Under the pieces are notes generated by a model that saw nothing but the letters and a program-made list of their open reading frames with translations, did no database searches and was not told where the DNA came from. Positions 1 through 13,500 of a stretch of DNA of 64,000 bases are shown in pieces. A program made the translations under genes and the position numbers. Positions within the stretch are counted from its first letter, which is position 1; every line of letters starts with the position of its first letter. Source of the stretch: Liolophura sinensis (lineage: Eukaryota; Mollusca; Polyplacophora; Chitonida; Chitonidae); contig NC_088295.1 of assembly GCF_032854445.1 (NCBI RefSeq), positions 95,039,805-95,103,804 of the forward strand, in the 5' to 3' direction.

Positions 1-1075
1 CGTCGTAACAAATATACCTATGTATGAATCGTCATACTGCTTTTTGGATGTCTGTTAGCAGGTCAAGAGGCGACTAGAGTCATGACATCGTAACAGATAT
101 ACTCATACACCCATCCTCATTCTTTCTTGTCGACATCAATCCTCATTCTGCCTTGCCGACACCGATCATCATTCTGCCTTGTCGACACCGATCCTCATTC
201 GGTCTTGTCGACATCAATCCTCATTCGGCCTTGTCGACATCAATCCTCATTCGGCCTTGTCGACATCAATCCTCATTCGGCCTTGTCGACACCGATTCTC
301 ATTCGGCCTTGTCGACATCAATCCTCATTCTGCCTTGCCGACACCGATCCTCATTTTGCCTTCTCGATGTCTTTTAGCAGGCCAAGAGGTGAAGAGGATC
401 ATGACGTCGTAACAGCGTACTCCGATTCTCATTCTGCCTTGTCGACACCGATCCTCATTCTACCTTGACAACACTGATCCCCATTCTGCCTTTTCGACAT
501 CAATCCTCATTCGGCCTTGTCAACACCGTTCTCATTCTGCTTTGTTGACACCGATCCTCAGTCTGCCTTCTCGATGCCTGTTAGCAAGCCAAGAGGTGAC
601 GAGAATCATGAAGTCGTAACAGATATACTCATACACCGATCCTCATTCTGCCTTGTCGACTCCGATCCTCATTCGGCCTTGTCGACACCGATCCTCATTC
701 GACCTTCTCGATGTCCGTTAGCAAGCGAAAAGTTGACGAAAATCCTGCTGTCGTGAAAGATATACTCATACACCGATTCTCATTCTGCCTTGTCAACACC
801 ATCCTCATTCGGCCTTGTCTACACCGATCCTTATCCTGCCTTGTCGACATCAATCCTCATTCGGCCTTGTCGACACTGTTCTCATTCTGCCTTGTCGACA
901 TAAATCTTCATTCGGCCTTGTCGACACCGATCCTCATTCGGCCTTCTCGATGTCTGTTAGCAAGCCAAGAGGTGAAGAGGATCATGACGTCGTAACAGAT
1001 ATACTGATACACCGATCATCATTCTGCTTTGTCGACATCAATCCTTATTCTGTCTCGTTGGTGTCAGTTAGCAAG
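1..1075. repeat. 26-bp minisatellite with longer higher-order segments
   Basis: Tandem copies of a 26-bp unit with core TTGTCGACATCAATCCTCA, so a GTCGAC hexamer recurs. About six times it is interrupted by a longer segment of roughly 80 bp (core TTAGCAAGCCAAGAGGTGA), giving a composite higher-order pattern. The array runs off the left edge. Overlapping open frames here are repeat translations, not genes. Confidence 0.9.
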
Positions 1076-1724
1076 CCAAGATGTAACGAAGATCAGTGAG
1101 AGCAAGCAAGAAATGCCTAAGCAAAATGTTTATACACACAGCTCACGTGGTAAACCAGAATGGTCACATAGTGTGGGTTACAACAAACTCAATTTCGTTG
1201 GAACGGGCAGTTCATTGTACATATATGCAGACAGTATAAATACCGGGATAAACAAGCGTATTGGTGATGTCGTTTACATACCAGATGTGAAGTATGTACA
1301 TGTATACTGTCACCAATAGAAGCGTGCATTTCGTGAGCCTATCAACAACGTCACAGATTACAAACTGATATACTCAAGAATGTCGCTTGTAACCATGTAA
1401 GCAAAGCAAAGCCTGAATCCCGTCCTATCTTGATGAACATTGATTACTGTAGTCAAAAACAACACATGAAACAATAACTGGTGAATGACAAACAATAACC
1501 ATGGCATTCCATTCTGGGGATATGCGTTATACTTTAACTCCATTCATCTATAAATTAACTGAATGAGATACGGGATTATAGACTATACAGAACATTTCCC
1601 TCTTCTGGCTAACCAAAGCAGCAATTCTTCTCCAGGTTCGTAACATTGCGATTATCTTTCAGCGGGAAACATTTGTTATGTTTTTAGGAAAATATTTATG
1701 TTTAGGCACCGTCCAGGTGTAAAA
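1076..1724. other. Non-repetitive intergenic stretch, no gene recognised
   Basis: Mostly unique sequence. A frame open through 1319 encodes a peptide with no family I recognise, no clear splice boundaries and no ATG. I see no exon I can support. Confidence 0.5.
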
Positions 1725-2440
1725 CGAAGAGGGTGACATTTTTGTATCTGCTCTTTTCGCTTACATCGTGCACGATTATCTCTGACGTTTTCGCTTGCAG
1801 CATGCACGACTATCTCTGGCCTTTTCGCTTGCACCGAGCACGATTATTTCTGGCCTTCTCGCTAACATCGAGCACGATTATCTCTGCCTTTTCGCTTACA
1901 TTGTGCTGGGTTATCTCTGGCCTTTTCGCTAACAGCTTGCAGGATTATCTCTGTCCTTTTCGTTTATATTGTGCACGATTATCTCTGTCCTTTTCGCTTA
2001 CATTGTGCACGGTTATCTTTGGCCTTTTTGCTTATAACGTGCACGATATATCTGACCATTTCCCTTACATTGTGCACGACCATCTCTGACGTTTTCGCTT
2101 ACATCGTGCATGATTATCTCTGGCCTTTTCGCTTGCACCGTGAAGGACTATCTCTGACCTTTTCGCTCACGTTGTGTACGATATATCTGACCTTTTAGCT
2201 TACATTGTGCATGATTATCTCTGACCTTTTCGCTTATATCGTGCACGATTATCTCTGGCCTTTTCTGTCTACATCGCACACGAGTATCTCTGACCTATTC
2301 TCTTACATCGTGCACTATTATCTCTGACCTATTCGCTTACATCGTGCACGAGCATCACTGGCCTTTTCGCTTACATCGTGCTCTATTATCTTTGACCTTT
2401 TCGTTTACATCGTGCACGATTACCTTTTCCTTAAGACGCC
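1725..2440. repeat. 34-bp minisatellite
   Basis: About 20 copies of a ~34-bp unit with core CATCGTGCACGATTATCTC; copies differ by scattered substitutions. The core holds the palindrome TCGTGCACGA, so each unit can form a small hairpin. Confidence 0.9.
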
Positions 2441-3526
2441 TAACTTAATCTTTGATCTCCGCCTTACAATATATATTCCAGTCTTGTTCCAACCTCCCCA
2501 CCATTGCTCTCTGTGTCAAACACAGCCAAAATATAACTTATGTTGTCACACGTAGTTTTATTTCAGGCTAATTATGCTTACACACATCATCGTGGTTGTC
2601 AACTATTCAGGTCGCTCACATCGTGTCCTTGGTGAATAAAACGCTCGTGTGCTACAATTTTCCTGTTTAGAGTATAATCAAAAACTTTTGTTCTAAATAC
2701 TTTGTGAATGGTCTCAAGATTACTGCATGGAGCGCAGAAGAAATAAGTCATTACACTTTAATGATAGTGTCAAATAGTAAAACAATTTAATGATAGTGTT
2801 AAATGAGAAAACAATTTAATTTTAGTGTTAAATGAGAGGACACCGAGAATGTTTAAATCTAACCTTAAATCTAACAGGCTATATGTCAGATTGTTCAGGT
2901 ATGCCGTTCTGGATAGTACATTACCAAGTCAATGACCTCCCATTTTTTGACGCACAATGGCTGTGACGGTCATGGGAGACGGCTTCTGGTGAATAAGTTA
3001 CTAATCTACATATTCATGACAGTGTTTCTTTGTATCTCATGCATGACATCAGTTATAAAGTCCTTAAACAATGTACTAGTTCTCTGCTGACTACAAACAT
3101 GAAGCGAAATGTAAACTGAATTAAATAGGACCGGAAGACGGGCCAAATTATTTATGGTAGTCGCCACTACAAAGTAGAAGACATTCATTTCCAATCCGCA
3201 TATCGGTTCAGAGTGTCAAAACGGGCCGGTCATGTGATTCAGATGACCATTGTTCACGGCATCGGGTATATTAGACTAGTGTACATCCACGCGGTTAGAT
3301 TTATATTTTAATTGCAATATCCATTGCAAAACAGGCACGCTCATTAAAACATAGCAGAGCCTTATAAACATTGTTCCTTACAAAGTAATATAATGGTGAA
3401 GATTGGTTGATACGGGATACTGAGTTAGGATTTACTGGCCGAAGTCTGTTTTGGTTATATTCTGCGAATTCAGACTATATACATAGTTCAGCCAGCCATT
3501 CATTTTCTTCATAATCTCTTGGCATG
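2441..3526. other. AT-rich intergenic DNA with a short 28-bp triplication
   Basis: No gene seen. At about 2757-2836 three copies of a ~28-bp motif (core TTTAATGATAGTGT) lie in tandem. The remainder looks unique. Confidence 0.5.
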
Positions 3527-3690
3527 AGACATGTTACATCAATAAAGTCTCTTGAGACATGAGACATGTTAGATCAATAAAGTCTCTTAAGACATGAGGC
3601 ATGTTAGATCAATAAAGTCTCTTAAGACATGAGACATGTTAGATCAATAAAGTCTCTTGAGACATCAGACATTAGATCAATAAAGTGAAT
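3527..3690. repeat. 35-bp minisatellite containing AATAAA hexamers
   Basis: About five copies of a 35-bp unit with core CATGTTAGATCAATAAAGTC. Every unit carries AATAAA, the canonical polyadenylation hexamer, on the + strand, some 500 bp upstream of the transporter start codon. Confidence 0.85.
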
Positions 3691-4206
3691 CACCTATGTA
3701 GCAAATTGATAGACAAAGACAAACCATCTGTATGGCCAATTGACATACAGACAAATTGTGGATGAGAACATAACTTGTTGGGCTGCACATGCAGTTGGCC
3801 CTAGGCGATTCCGGTCATCTGCGTGCAGAAAGTTAAACGTCAGCGAATTGAGAAATACATGCAGTTATAGGTTCGTGGTTGACTAAATGCGTGCATTTTT
3901 ACCTCTCCCGAAATAATGGTCATGAACACCTACTATGTAGTCACGCCAAGGCTGTGTGCTTAATATGACGTCAAAACCAGCAACACTGACCCAAAATCGT
4001 GCTTCGGCAAAACTTACCCGAGTGGACACTTAATTTTGACAACACGCATCTTAGTGGTCACGTCAACAACTACAGTAAAAGCTTGGGTGAATAAGAGATT
4101 TGTGGTGTATTCACATAAGGTATTGTTCCCTCACTCTGTAGGGGAAACAGAAGTGAGGTGCGGCCGACAGTTCCACGACAAAGGGAGTCTCTTAACATCT
4201 GACAAA
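3691..4206 (+). promoter_or_regulatory. Presumed 5' flank and 5' UTR of the transporter gene
   Basis: Unique sequence immediately upstream of the transporter ATG. The frame stays open back to about 4036 but contains no earlier in-frame ATG, so this is read as leader/promoter. No confident TATA box or initiator was identified; the assignment rests on position. Confidence 0.35.
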
Positions 4207-4554
4207 ATGTCAGAGCGCCTTTTCCACTGGCTGGATTACACCTTCTTCGTCCTCACGCTGATCGTGTCTCTCTCCATCGGGGTGTATTACGCCATACAAA
4301 TCCGGCGTCGTAAGATCGACGCCTCCACAGAAGAGTTCCTGGTGGGTGGCCGGAAGCTGGGCTATTTCCCAGTAGCTCTGTCAATGTTTGTCACCTTTAT
4401 GTCGCCCATCGGGATCCTGGGCACGGCCTCTGAAATCTACTCGTTTGGTGGCATGTACTGGGTCAGATGTATCGGTTTACTGCTAGCGACTCCCATTACT
4501 GCCCATCTCATTCTACCCATTTACCATCGGCTACAACTTACCAGCGCCTACGAG
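4207..4554 (+). CDS. SLC5-like transporter exon 1 (residues 1-116)
   Basis: Starts at the first in-frame ATG (MSERLFHWLDYTFF), which leads straight into TM1 as in SLC5A8. It covers TM1 to TM3, including FLVGGRKL and the MSPIGILGT helix. It ends TAC-GAG before the donor gtatga, phase 0. Upstream codons lack an ATG. Confidence 0.93.
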
Positions 4555-7500
4555 GTATGACTTTGCCATTTCAGAATATGTAATATTGTATAACATTAGC
4601 TATGCATGGGAATAAAACTTGCCAACAGACGTAAATGGAACAGTCCCTAATGGTGTATGTACCTTAAATACGAAAGTTGAAAATAATGAACATCAACGGT
4701 CATTTCATGTATTACCACTACTTTGTACAAATTCACTTACAACTCACATTTGAATTTCAAGACACCTAGTTTTTTAATTTGTAAATAATTTAATTTTTGT
4801 ACACTACCAGTATTTGATATATAGTGTACCAGACTTAGCAGACTGCACGTAGCGTGCCAGAGAGCAGGCCAATATAGTCTACCAGTCTTAGCAGACTGCA
4901 CGTAGCGTGCCACAGAGTGGGCCATTATAGTCTACCAGACTTAGCAGACTGCACGTAGCGTGCCAGAGGGTAGGTCAATATAGTCTACCAGACTTAGCAG
5001 ACTGCACGTAGCGTGCCAGAGAATGGGCCAATATAGTCTACCAGACTTAGCAGACTGTACGTGGCCCCAGAGAGTAGGTCAATATAGTCTACCAGACGTA
5101 GCAGACTGTACGTAGCGTGCCAGACAGTAGGTCAGTATAGTCTACCAGACTTAGCAGACTGCACGTAGCGTGCCAGAGAATGGGCCAATATAGTCTACCA
5201 GACTTAGCAGACTGCACGTAGCGTGCCAGAGAATGGGCCAATATCGTCTACCAGACTTAGCAGACTGCACGTGGCGTGCCAGAGAATGGGCCAATATAGT
5301 CTACCAGACTTAGCAGACTGCACGTAGCGTGCCAGAGAGTGGGCCAATATAGTCTACCAGTCTTAGCAGACTGCACGTAGCGTACCAGAGAGTAGGTCAA
5401 TATAGTCTACCAGACTTAGCAGACTGCACGTAGCGTGCCAGAGAGTAGGTCAACATAGTCTACCAGACTTAGCAGACTGCACGTAGCATGCCAGAGAATG
5501 GGCCAATATAGTCTACCAGACTTAGCAGACTGCACGTGGCGTGCCAGAGAATGGGCCAATATAGTCTACCAGACTTAGCAGACTGCACGTAGCGTGCCTC
5601 AGAGTAGGTCAATATAGTCTACCAGTCTTAGCAGACTGCACGTAGCGTGCCTCAGAGTAGGTCAATATAGTCTACCAGTCTTAGCAGACTGCACGTAGGG
5701 TGCCAGAGAGTGGGCCAATATAGTCTACCAGACTTAGCAGACTGCACGTAGCGTGCCACAGAGTGGGTCAATATAGTCTACCAGACTTAGCAGACTGCAC
5801 GCAGCGTGCCTCAGAGTAGGTCAATATAGTCTACCAGCCTTAGCAGACTGCACGTAGCGTGCCAGAGAGTAGGTCAATATAGTCTACCAGACTTAGCAGA
5901 CTGCACGTAGCGTGCCAGAGAGTAGGTCAATATAGTCTACCAGACTTAGCAGACTGCACGTAGCGTGCCAGAGGGTAGGCCAGTATAGTGTACCAGACTT
6001 GGCAAAATCTTAGCACTATGTTAACAGTTTCTGTTGCAACACTCAGGTCCAATAATATGCATTAAAAATGTATTATTGCTTTCAGTACTTCGAGTTGCGC
6101 TTTAATAAGCCTGTCAGGATGTTGATCTCCATAGCCTTCATCCCGCAGGTGGTAAGTTGTCTCCATCCTTGTCCAGGGGGCGAGTTCTATCCCATTCTAG
6201 AATAATGAACTACCGAGGCCCCCTTAGCCTACTTTCGCTGTGTTTTAGCTCTAGCTGCTATGCGATCGACAGCGCCTGTAGATGTATGGTCTTCTGTGAG
6301 GCCTGCACAAGATCATATGCCTTCCATTAATGTGTGCACACTGAAAAGTTTGTCAGTTCCTTGCCAAATGCCTATTGTTTATTCTCAGCACCCATAGTTA
6401 TACCGTCACACTCGTCAAGTGATTGACGTCACCATTGATAGAATGACGCCATCTTTGCCAACCCGGGTAAGTGTATAAAGGCGTCATTCCATGCGATCGT
6501 ACCATTCGACAAATCGCATCCTCGTAACGTACCATATAAAACAGACTTGTCTTATTTCTGTCCACTTGTCGAGTTCGATAAATCTGTTCGACGAGCCGCA
6601 TCATGTGAACGCGGCTTAATTAAATAACATATGCAAAAGCTAATTGTGTTATTATGTGCACTGAAGGGACACCTATATGTTTATATCTGTGATTCATTCG
6701 CTAAAAGGCACTTCGTATCTTGATTTGTCCCAGATTTCTTACTTTATAATCACAGTATTATTTTCGTTAATTTGTATTTTTTATCATTATCATACGAATG
6801 TGCCCTTCGTATAAAGAACTTGGAGTACTGTTTTCCACACAGCTTCACCAGAGTATGGTTACTCTTGTCTAAACAGCTTAACCAGAGTAAAGGTACTGTT
6901 GTCTATACAGCTTAACCAGAGTAAAGGTACTGTTGTCTAAACAGCTTAACCAGAGTAAAGGTACTGTTGTCCATACAGCTTAACCAGAGTAAAGGTACTG
7001 TTGTCTATACAGCGTAACCAGAGTAAGGATACTGTTGTTTATACAGCTTAACCAGAGTAAGGGTACTGTTTTCTATACAGTTTAACCAGAGTATGGTTAC
7101 TGCTGTCTATGCAGTGTAACCAGAGTATGAGTACTGTTTTATGTACAGCTTAACATAGTGAGGGTACTGTTTTATTTACAGCTTAACCAGAGTAAGGGTG
7201 CTGTTGTTTATTCAGCTTAACCAGGGTATTGATTTATGTACAGCTTAACCAGAGTATGGGTACTGCTATCTATTGCCATATGTACTGTTGTCTATACAGC
7301 TTAACCAGGGTAAGGGTACTGTTTAATATACAGCTTAACCAGAGTAAGGGTACTGTTTAATATACAGCTTAACCAGAGTAAGGGTACTGTTTTCTGCACA
7401 GCTCAACCAGATTAGGAGCACTGTAGTCTATACAGCTTAACCAGAGTAAGAGTACTATTGTTTATTCAGCTTAACCAGGGTAAGGGTACTGTTTTCTATA

Positions 7501-10500
7501 CAGCTTAACCAGAGTTAAGGGTACTGTTTTCTATACAGCTCAACCAGATTAGGAGTACTGTAGTCTATACAGCTTAACCAGAGTATTGGTACTGTTTTCT
7601 ATACATCTTAACAAGTGTATGGGTACTGTTGTATATACAGCCTTACCAGACTATGGGTACTGTTGTCTATACAGCTTAACCACAGTATAGGTACTGTTTT
7701 CTATACAGCTTAACCAGATTATGGGTACTGTTTTATATACAGGTTAACCAGATTATGGGTACTGTTTTCTATACAGCTTAACCAGGATTAGGGTATTGTT
7801 GTCTATTCAGCTTAACCAAAGTATGGGTATGGTTGTCTATACAGCTTAACCAGAATATGGGTATTATTGTCTATACAGCTTAACCAAAGTATGGTAACTG
7901 TTGTCTGTACAGCTTAACTAGATTATGGGTACTGTTTTATATACAGCTTAACTAGAGTATGGGTACTGTTTTATATACTGCCAAGTTCCCATCATTACAT
8001 ACTCCTGTGGCATTTGGAAGACCACAGTCCAAACTGCCGAGTTCCCATCATTACATACTCCTGTGGCATTTAGGAGACGACAGCCTAAAGTGCCGCGTGT
8101 TCATCATTATATACCCCTGTGGCATTAGGAGACGACAGTCTTAACTGCCCAATTCAGATTATTACATACTCCTGTGGCATTTAGGAGACCACAGTCCAAA
8201 CTGCCGAGTTCCCATCATTACATACTCCTGTGGCATTTAGGAGACGACAGCCTAAAGTGCCGAGTTCCCATCATTACATACTCCTGTGGCATTTAGGAGA
8301 CGACAGCCTAAAGTGCCGCGTGTTCACCATTATATACTCCTGTGGCATTAGGAGACGACAGTCTTAACTGCCCAATTCAGATTATTACATACTCCTGTGT
8401 CATTTAGGAGACGACAGTCTATACTACCGAGTTCCAATTATCACATACCCATTTAGGAGGTGACTGTCTAAACTGCCGAGTTCCCATCATTACATACTCC
8501 TGTGGCATTTAGGAGACGACAGTCTTAACTGCCGAGTTCCCATCACTGTGTTTGAATAGTAAATAATAACTTTCATTCTGTTTGTCGTCTGGGTAGATGT
8601 GTACTCTTGAAAACTATGTCTACCAACACATTGTCCAAAGCTGTACTCGGGCCTGTGGTCCTATATACAATAAAGAATTACGAATGCAACACGAAAACGG
8701 CTTACATGCTGTTGTTATGTCCACAGTTGTCGTACCTAGCTATGGTGTTGTATACTCCGGCACTGGCGCTAAGTCAAGGTAAGTTACCTGGACAAACATC
8801 GTCATTCTGAAATGTAATGAATTGTTAACCGATGCTCAATATTGGGGACAGATATTCTAGTATCCGGTAAATTTGCTGTTCAAAAAACTGATAAAATTAT
8901 CTGCAATATATATTCCATAATCTATACTCTGAGCACTGTTATTGCCAAAAACATCCTAACTTTGAAACTGTTACTGCGCTACAGATAAGCGCTGTAAATA
9001 TTCCAGGTAATGTTTTTAGCAAATCGTGGCCAGGTACAAGTCATTATTTTCTCACCTGTTCGCATAAATGGTCATGAAACCCCAGTCCGTTAATCCGTTA
9101 ATCAAAACCTTCCCTTTTATATCTTAGTGGAACTGTTGCAGTGTGCGGTCTTTCCGTATGGCTGTCAATGGTCATCAAGCCTTCAGCCTTCTATCGATTC
9201 ACCACAAACTTATCCTTCTCTGTTGCAGTGTGCGGTCTTTCCGTATGACTGTTAATGGTCATCAAGCCTTCAGCCTTCTATCGATTCACCACAAACTTGT
9301 CCTTCTCTGTTGCAGTGTGCGGTCTTTCCGTATGACTGTCAGTGGTCATCAAGCCTTCAGCGTTCTATCGATTCACCACAAACTTGTCCTTCTCTGTTGC
9401 AGTGTGCGGTCTTTCCGTATGACTGTCAGTGGTCATCAAGCCTTCAGCCTTCTATCGATTCACCACAAACTTGTCCTTCTCTGTTGCAGTGTGCGGTCTT
9501 TCCGTATGACTGTCAGTGGTCATCAAGCCTTCAGCGTTCTATCGATTCACCACAAACTTGTCCTTCTCTGTTGCAGTGTGCGGTCTTTCCGTATGACTGT
9601 CAGTGGTCACCAAGCCTTCAGCCTTCTATCGATTCACCACAAACTTGTCCTTCTCTGTTGCAGTGTGCGGTCTTTCCGAATGACTGTCAGTGGTCACCAA
9701 GCCTTCAGCGTTCTATCAAGTCACCACAAACTTGTCCTTCTCTGTTGCAGTGTGCGGTCTTTCCGAATGACTGTCAGTGGTCATCAAGCCTTCAGCGTTC
9801 TATCGATTCACCACAAACTTGTCCTTCTCTGTTGCAGTGTGCGGTCTTTCCGAATGACTGTCAGTGGTCATCAAGCCTTCAGCGTTCTATCGATTCACCA
9901 CAAACTTGTCCTTCTCTGTTGCAGTGTGCGGTCTTTCCGAATGACTGTCAGTGGTCATCAAGCCTTCAGCGTTCCATCGATTCACCACAAACTTGTCCTT
10001 CTCTGTTGCAGTGTGCGGTCTTTCCGTATGGCTGTCAATGGTCATCAAGCCTTCAGCGCTTCATGTATTCCCCACAACTTGTCCCTCTCTATTTCAGTGA
10101 GTGGTCTTCCTATATGGCTATCAATTGTCATCAAGCCTTCAGCGTTTTATGTAGTCACCACAACTTGTCCCTCTCTATTTCAGTGAGTGGTCTTCCTATA
10201 TGGCTATCAATTGTCATCAAGCCTTCAGCGTTTTATGTGGTCACCACAACTTGTCCCTCTCTATTTCAGTGAGTGGTCTTCCTATATGGCTATCAATTGT
10301 TACCAAGCCTTCAGCGTTTTATGTAGTCACCACAACTTGTCCCTCTCTATTTCAGTGAGTGGTCTTCCTATATGGCTATCAATTGTCATCAAGCCTTCAG
10401 CGTTTTATGTATTCACCACAACTTGTCCCTCTCTATTTCAGTGAGTGGTCTTCCTATATGGCTATCAATGCTCATCAAGCCTTCAGCGTTTTATGTATTC

Positions 10501-13500
10501 ACCACAACTTGTCCCTCTCTATTTCAGTGAGTGGTTTTCCTATATGGCTATAAATTGTTACCAAGCCTTCAGCGTTTTATGTATTCACCACAACTTGTCC
10601 CTCTCTATTTCAGTGAGTGGTCCTCCTATATGGCTATCAATTGTTACCAAGCCTTCAGCGTTTTATGTAGTCACCACAACTTGTCCCTCTCTATTTCAGT
10701 GAGTGGTCTTCCTATATGCCTATCAATGCTCATCAAGCCTTCAGCGTTTTATGTAGTCACCACAACTTGTCCCTCTCTATTTCAGTGAGTGGTCTTCCTA
10801 TATGGCTATCAATTGTCATCAAGCCTTCAGCCTTCTATGTATTCACCACAAATTTGTTCCTCTCCATTTCAGTGAGTGGTCTTCCTATATGGCTATCAAT
10901 TGTCATCGGTGGATCAGTCTGTGTTATTTACACGTCCATAGTACGTAAAAGTTTTTGTTAAACTGGTTGCCATAGATATACAGTTTTGCACCCTTTCGTG
11001 CTAAAATATAATCAACAATAAATTAATGACATCTGAGAAAAGAAAAGATAGATTTCTGTGCTAAATTTGACAAGTGGAAAACACAAATTCGTGGTACTTT
11101 ATTTCCGCAGTCTGTACTGCGTCATATGCACAACACCACCAGACACAGCATGATAGCTCAATCAAAGTAGCAGTGAGACATTTGCTAACAACTCAGATAA
11201 TCCACGATCGCTTATTTTCTTTGGAGTTAATAACATGCCAGTGCCTTGAACTCATTTCTCGGCATTCATAAATTCCCAATGCCACGAGCTCATTTCCGTG
11301 GTAGTTTAGTATTTTGAAAGCTTAGAACATATTGGCAGTTTTAAATTCTTTATTCTTTGAGCCCAGTTTCTTGTAGTTTCAAACTTCCGGGAATTCAGGC
11401 CATAAAGAATATGGTATATAATCTCCCCTTTGAAACTGAAAACTTATTTGGGGGCTTTTGGGCCACCACGGAGTAGTCATGACAGGTATAGCGGCCCTGT
11501 CATGGCGACCCCACACGGCACACAAACCGCGCCCCGCTCAATCTAAGACCTTTTTGTATCCACAGGGCGGCATGAGAGCTGTAGTATGGAGTGACGTCTT
11601 CCAGTCCGCGGTCATGTTCCTGGGCCTAGTAGTAGCCTGTGTCTTCGGTACCATCCACACTGGAAGCCTAAGCCGAGTGTTTGAACTCTCTGCAGAGGGA
11701 GGGCGAATGCCATACTTTGAGTAAGTCATCCATCTAAGGCACAATGACGCGCTTTTCACGCACAATATGATGGCATTGATCAGATTTCGGTAAGTTATTC
11801 AGCTGTGCTTTTACCCACACTCGTCTGACCCCAGGCTCAGTTTGATACAAAACAACATACCTGTGTCATCACATCCACTCGTCTGACCCCAGGCTCAGTT
11901 TGATACAAGACAACATACCTGTGTCATCACATCCACTCATCTGACCCCAGGCTCACTTTGATACAAGACAACATACCTGTCTCATCACATTCACTCGTCT
12001 GACCCCAGGCTCAGCTTGATACAAGACAACATACCTGTCTCATCACATTCACTCGTCTGACCCCAGGCTCAGCTTGATACAAGACAACATACCTGTGTCA
12101 TCACATTCACTCGTCTGACCCCAGGCTCAGTTTGATACAAGACAACATACCTGTGTCATCACATTCACTCGTCTGACCCCAGGCTCAGTTTGATACAAGA
12201 CAACATACCTGTGTCATCACATTCACTCGTCTGACCCCAGGCTCAGTTTGATACAAGACAACATACCTGTGTCATCACATCCACTCGTCTAACCCCAGGC
12301 TCAGTTTGATACAACTTACTTGTGTCATCACATCCACTTGTCTGACCCCAGGCACAGTTTGATGCAAGACGACTTACTTGTGTCATCACATCCGCTCGTC
12401 TGACCCCAGACTCAGTTTGATACAAGACAACTTACTTGTGTCATCACATCCACTCGTCTGACCCCAGGCACAGTTTGATACAAGACAACTTACTTGTGTC
12501 ATCACATCCACTCGTCTGACCCCAGGCACAGTTTGATACAAGACAACTTACTTGTGTCATCACATTCACTCGTCTGACCCCAGGCACAGTTTGATACAAG
12601 ACAACATACCTGTGTCATCACATCCACTTGTCTGACCCCAGGCTCAGTTTGATACAAGACAACTTACTTGTGTCATCACATCCTCTCGTCTGACCCCAGG
12701 TTCAGTTTGATACAAAACAACATACCTGTGTCATCACATCCACTCGTCTGACCCCAGGCTCACTTTGATACAAGACAACATACCTGTGTCATCACATCCA
12801 CGCATCTGACCCCGGGCTCAGTTTGATACAAAACAACATACCTGTGTCATCACATCCACCCTTCTAACCCCAGGCTCAGTTTGATACAAGACAACATACC
12901 TGTGTCATCACATCCACGCGTCTGACCCCAGGCTCAGTTTGATACAAAACAACATACCTGTGTCATCACATTCACCCGTCTGACCCTAGGCTCAGTTTGA
13001 TACAAGACAACATACCTGTGTCATCACATTCACTCGTCTGACCCCAGGCTCAGTTTGATACAAGACAACATACCTGTGTCATCACATCCATTCGTCTGAC
13101 GCCAGGCTCAGTTTGATACAAGACAGCATACCTGTGTCACCACATCCACTCGTCTAACCCCAGGCTCAGTTTGATACAACTTACCTGTGTCATCACATCC
13201 ACTCGTCTGACCCCAGGCACAGTTTGATACAAGACGACTTACCTGTGTCATCACATCCGCTCGTCTGACCCCAGGCTCAGTTTGATACACGACGACTTCC
13301 TTGTGTCATCACATCCTCTCCTCTGACCCCAGACTCAGTTTGATACAAGACAACTTACTTGTGTCATCACATCCACTCGTCTGACCCCAGGCACAGTTTG
13401 ATACAAGACAACTTACTTGTGTCATCACATTCACTCGTCTGACCCCAGGCACAGTTTGATACAAAACAACATACCTGTGTCATCACATCCACGCGTCTGA

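Noticed and set aside
1087..1319. Open frame with a non-repetitive end (…GDVVYIPDVKYVH)
   Set aside because: No ATG, no clear splice acceptor, no family recognised; left as unassigned.
4555..6085. Possible derivation of the intron-1 array from the exon-1 donor
   Set aside because: The array starts ~260 nt from the donor and the unit has no convincing match to the exon end.
7976..8778. Similarity of the 60-bp array (CATACTCCTGTGGCA) to exon 3 (TATACTCCGGCACTGG)
   Set aside because: The match is short and imperfect with no shared splice signal, so I do not count it among the junction-derived arrays.
9143..10272. 347- and 320-residue repetitive frames
   Set aside because: Products of the 87-bp acceptor array; no start context, no family resemblance beyond the copied exon-4 start.
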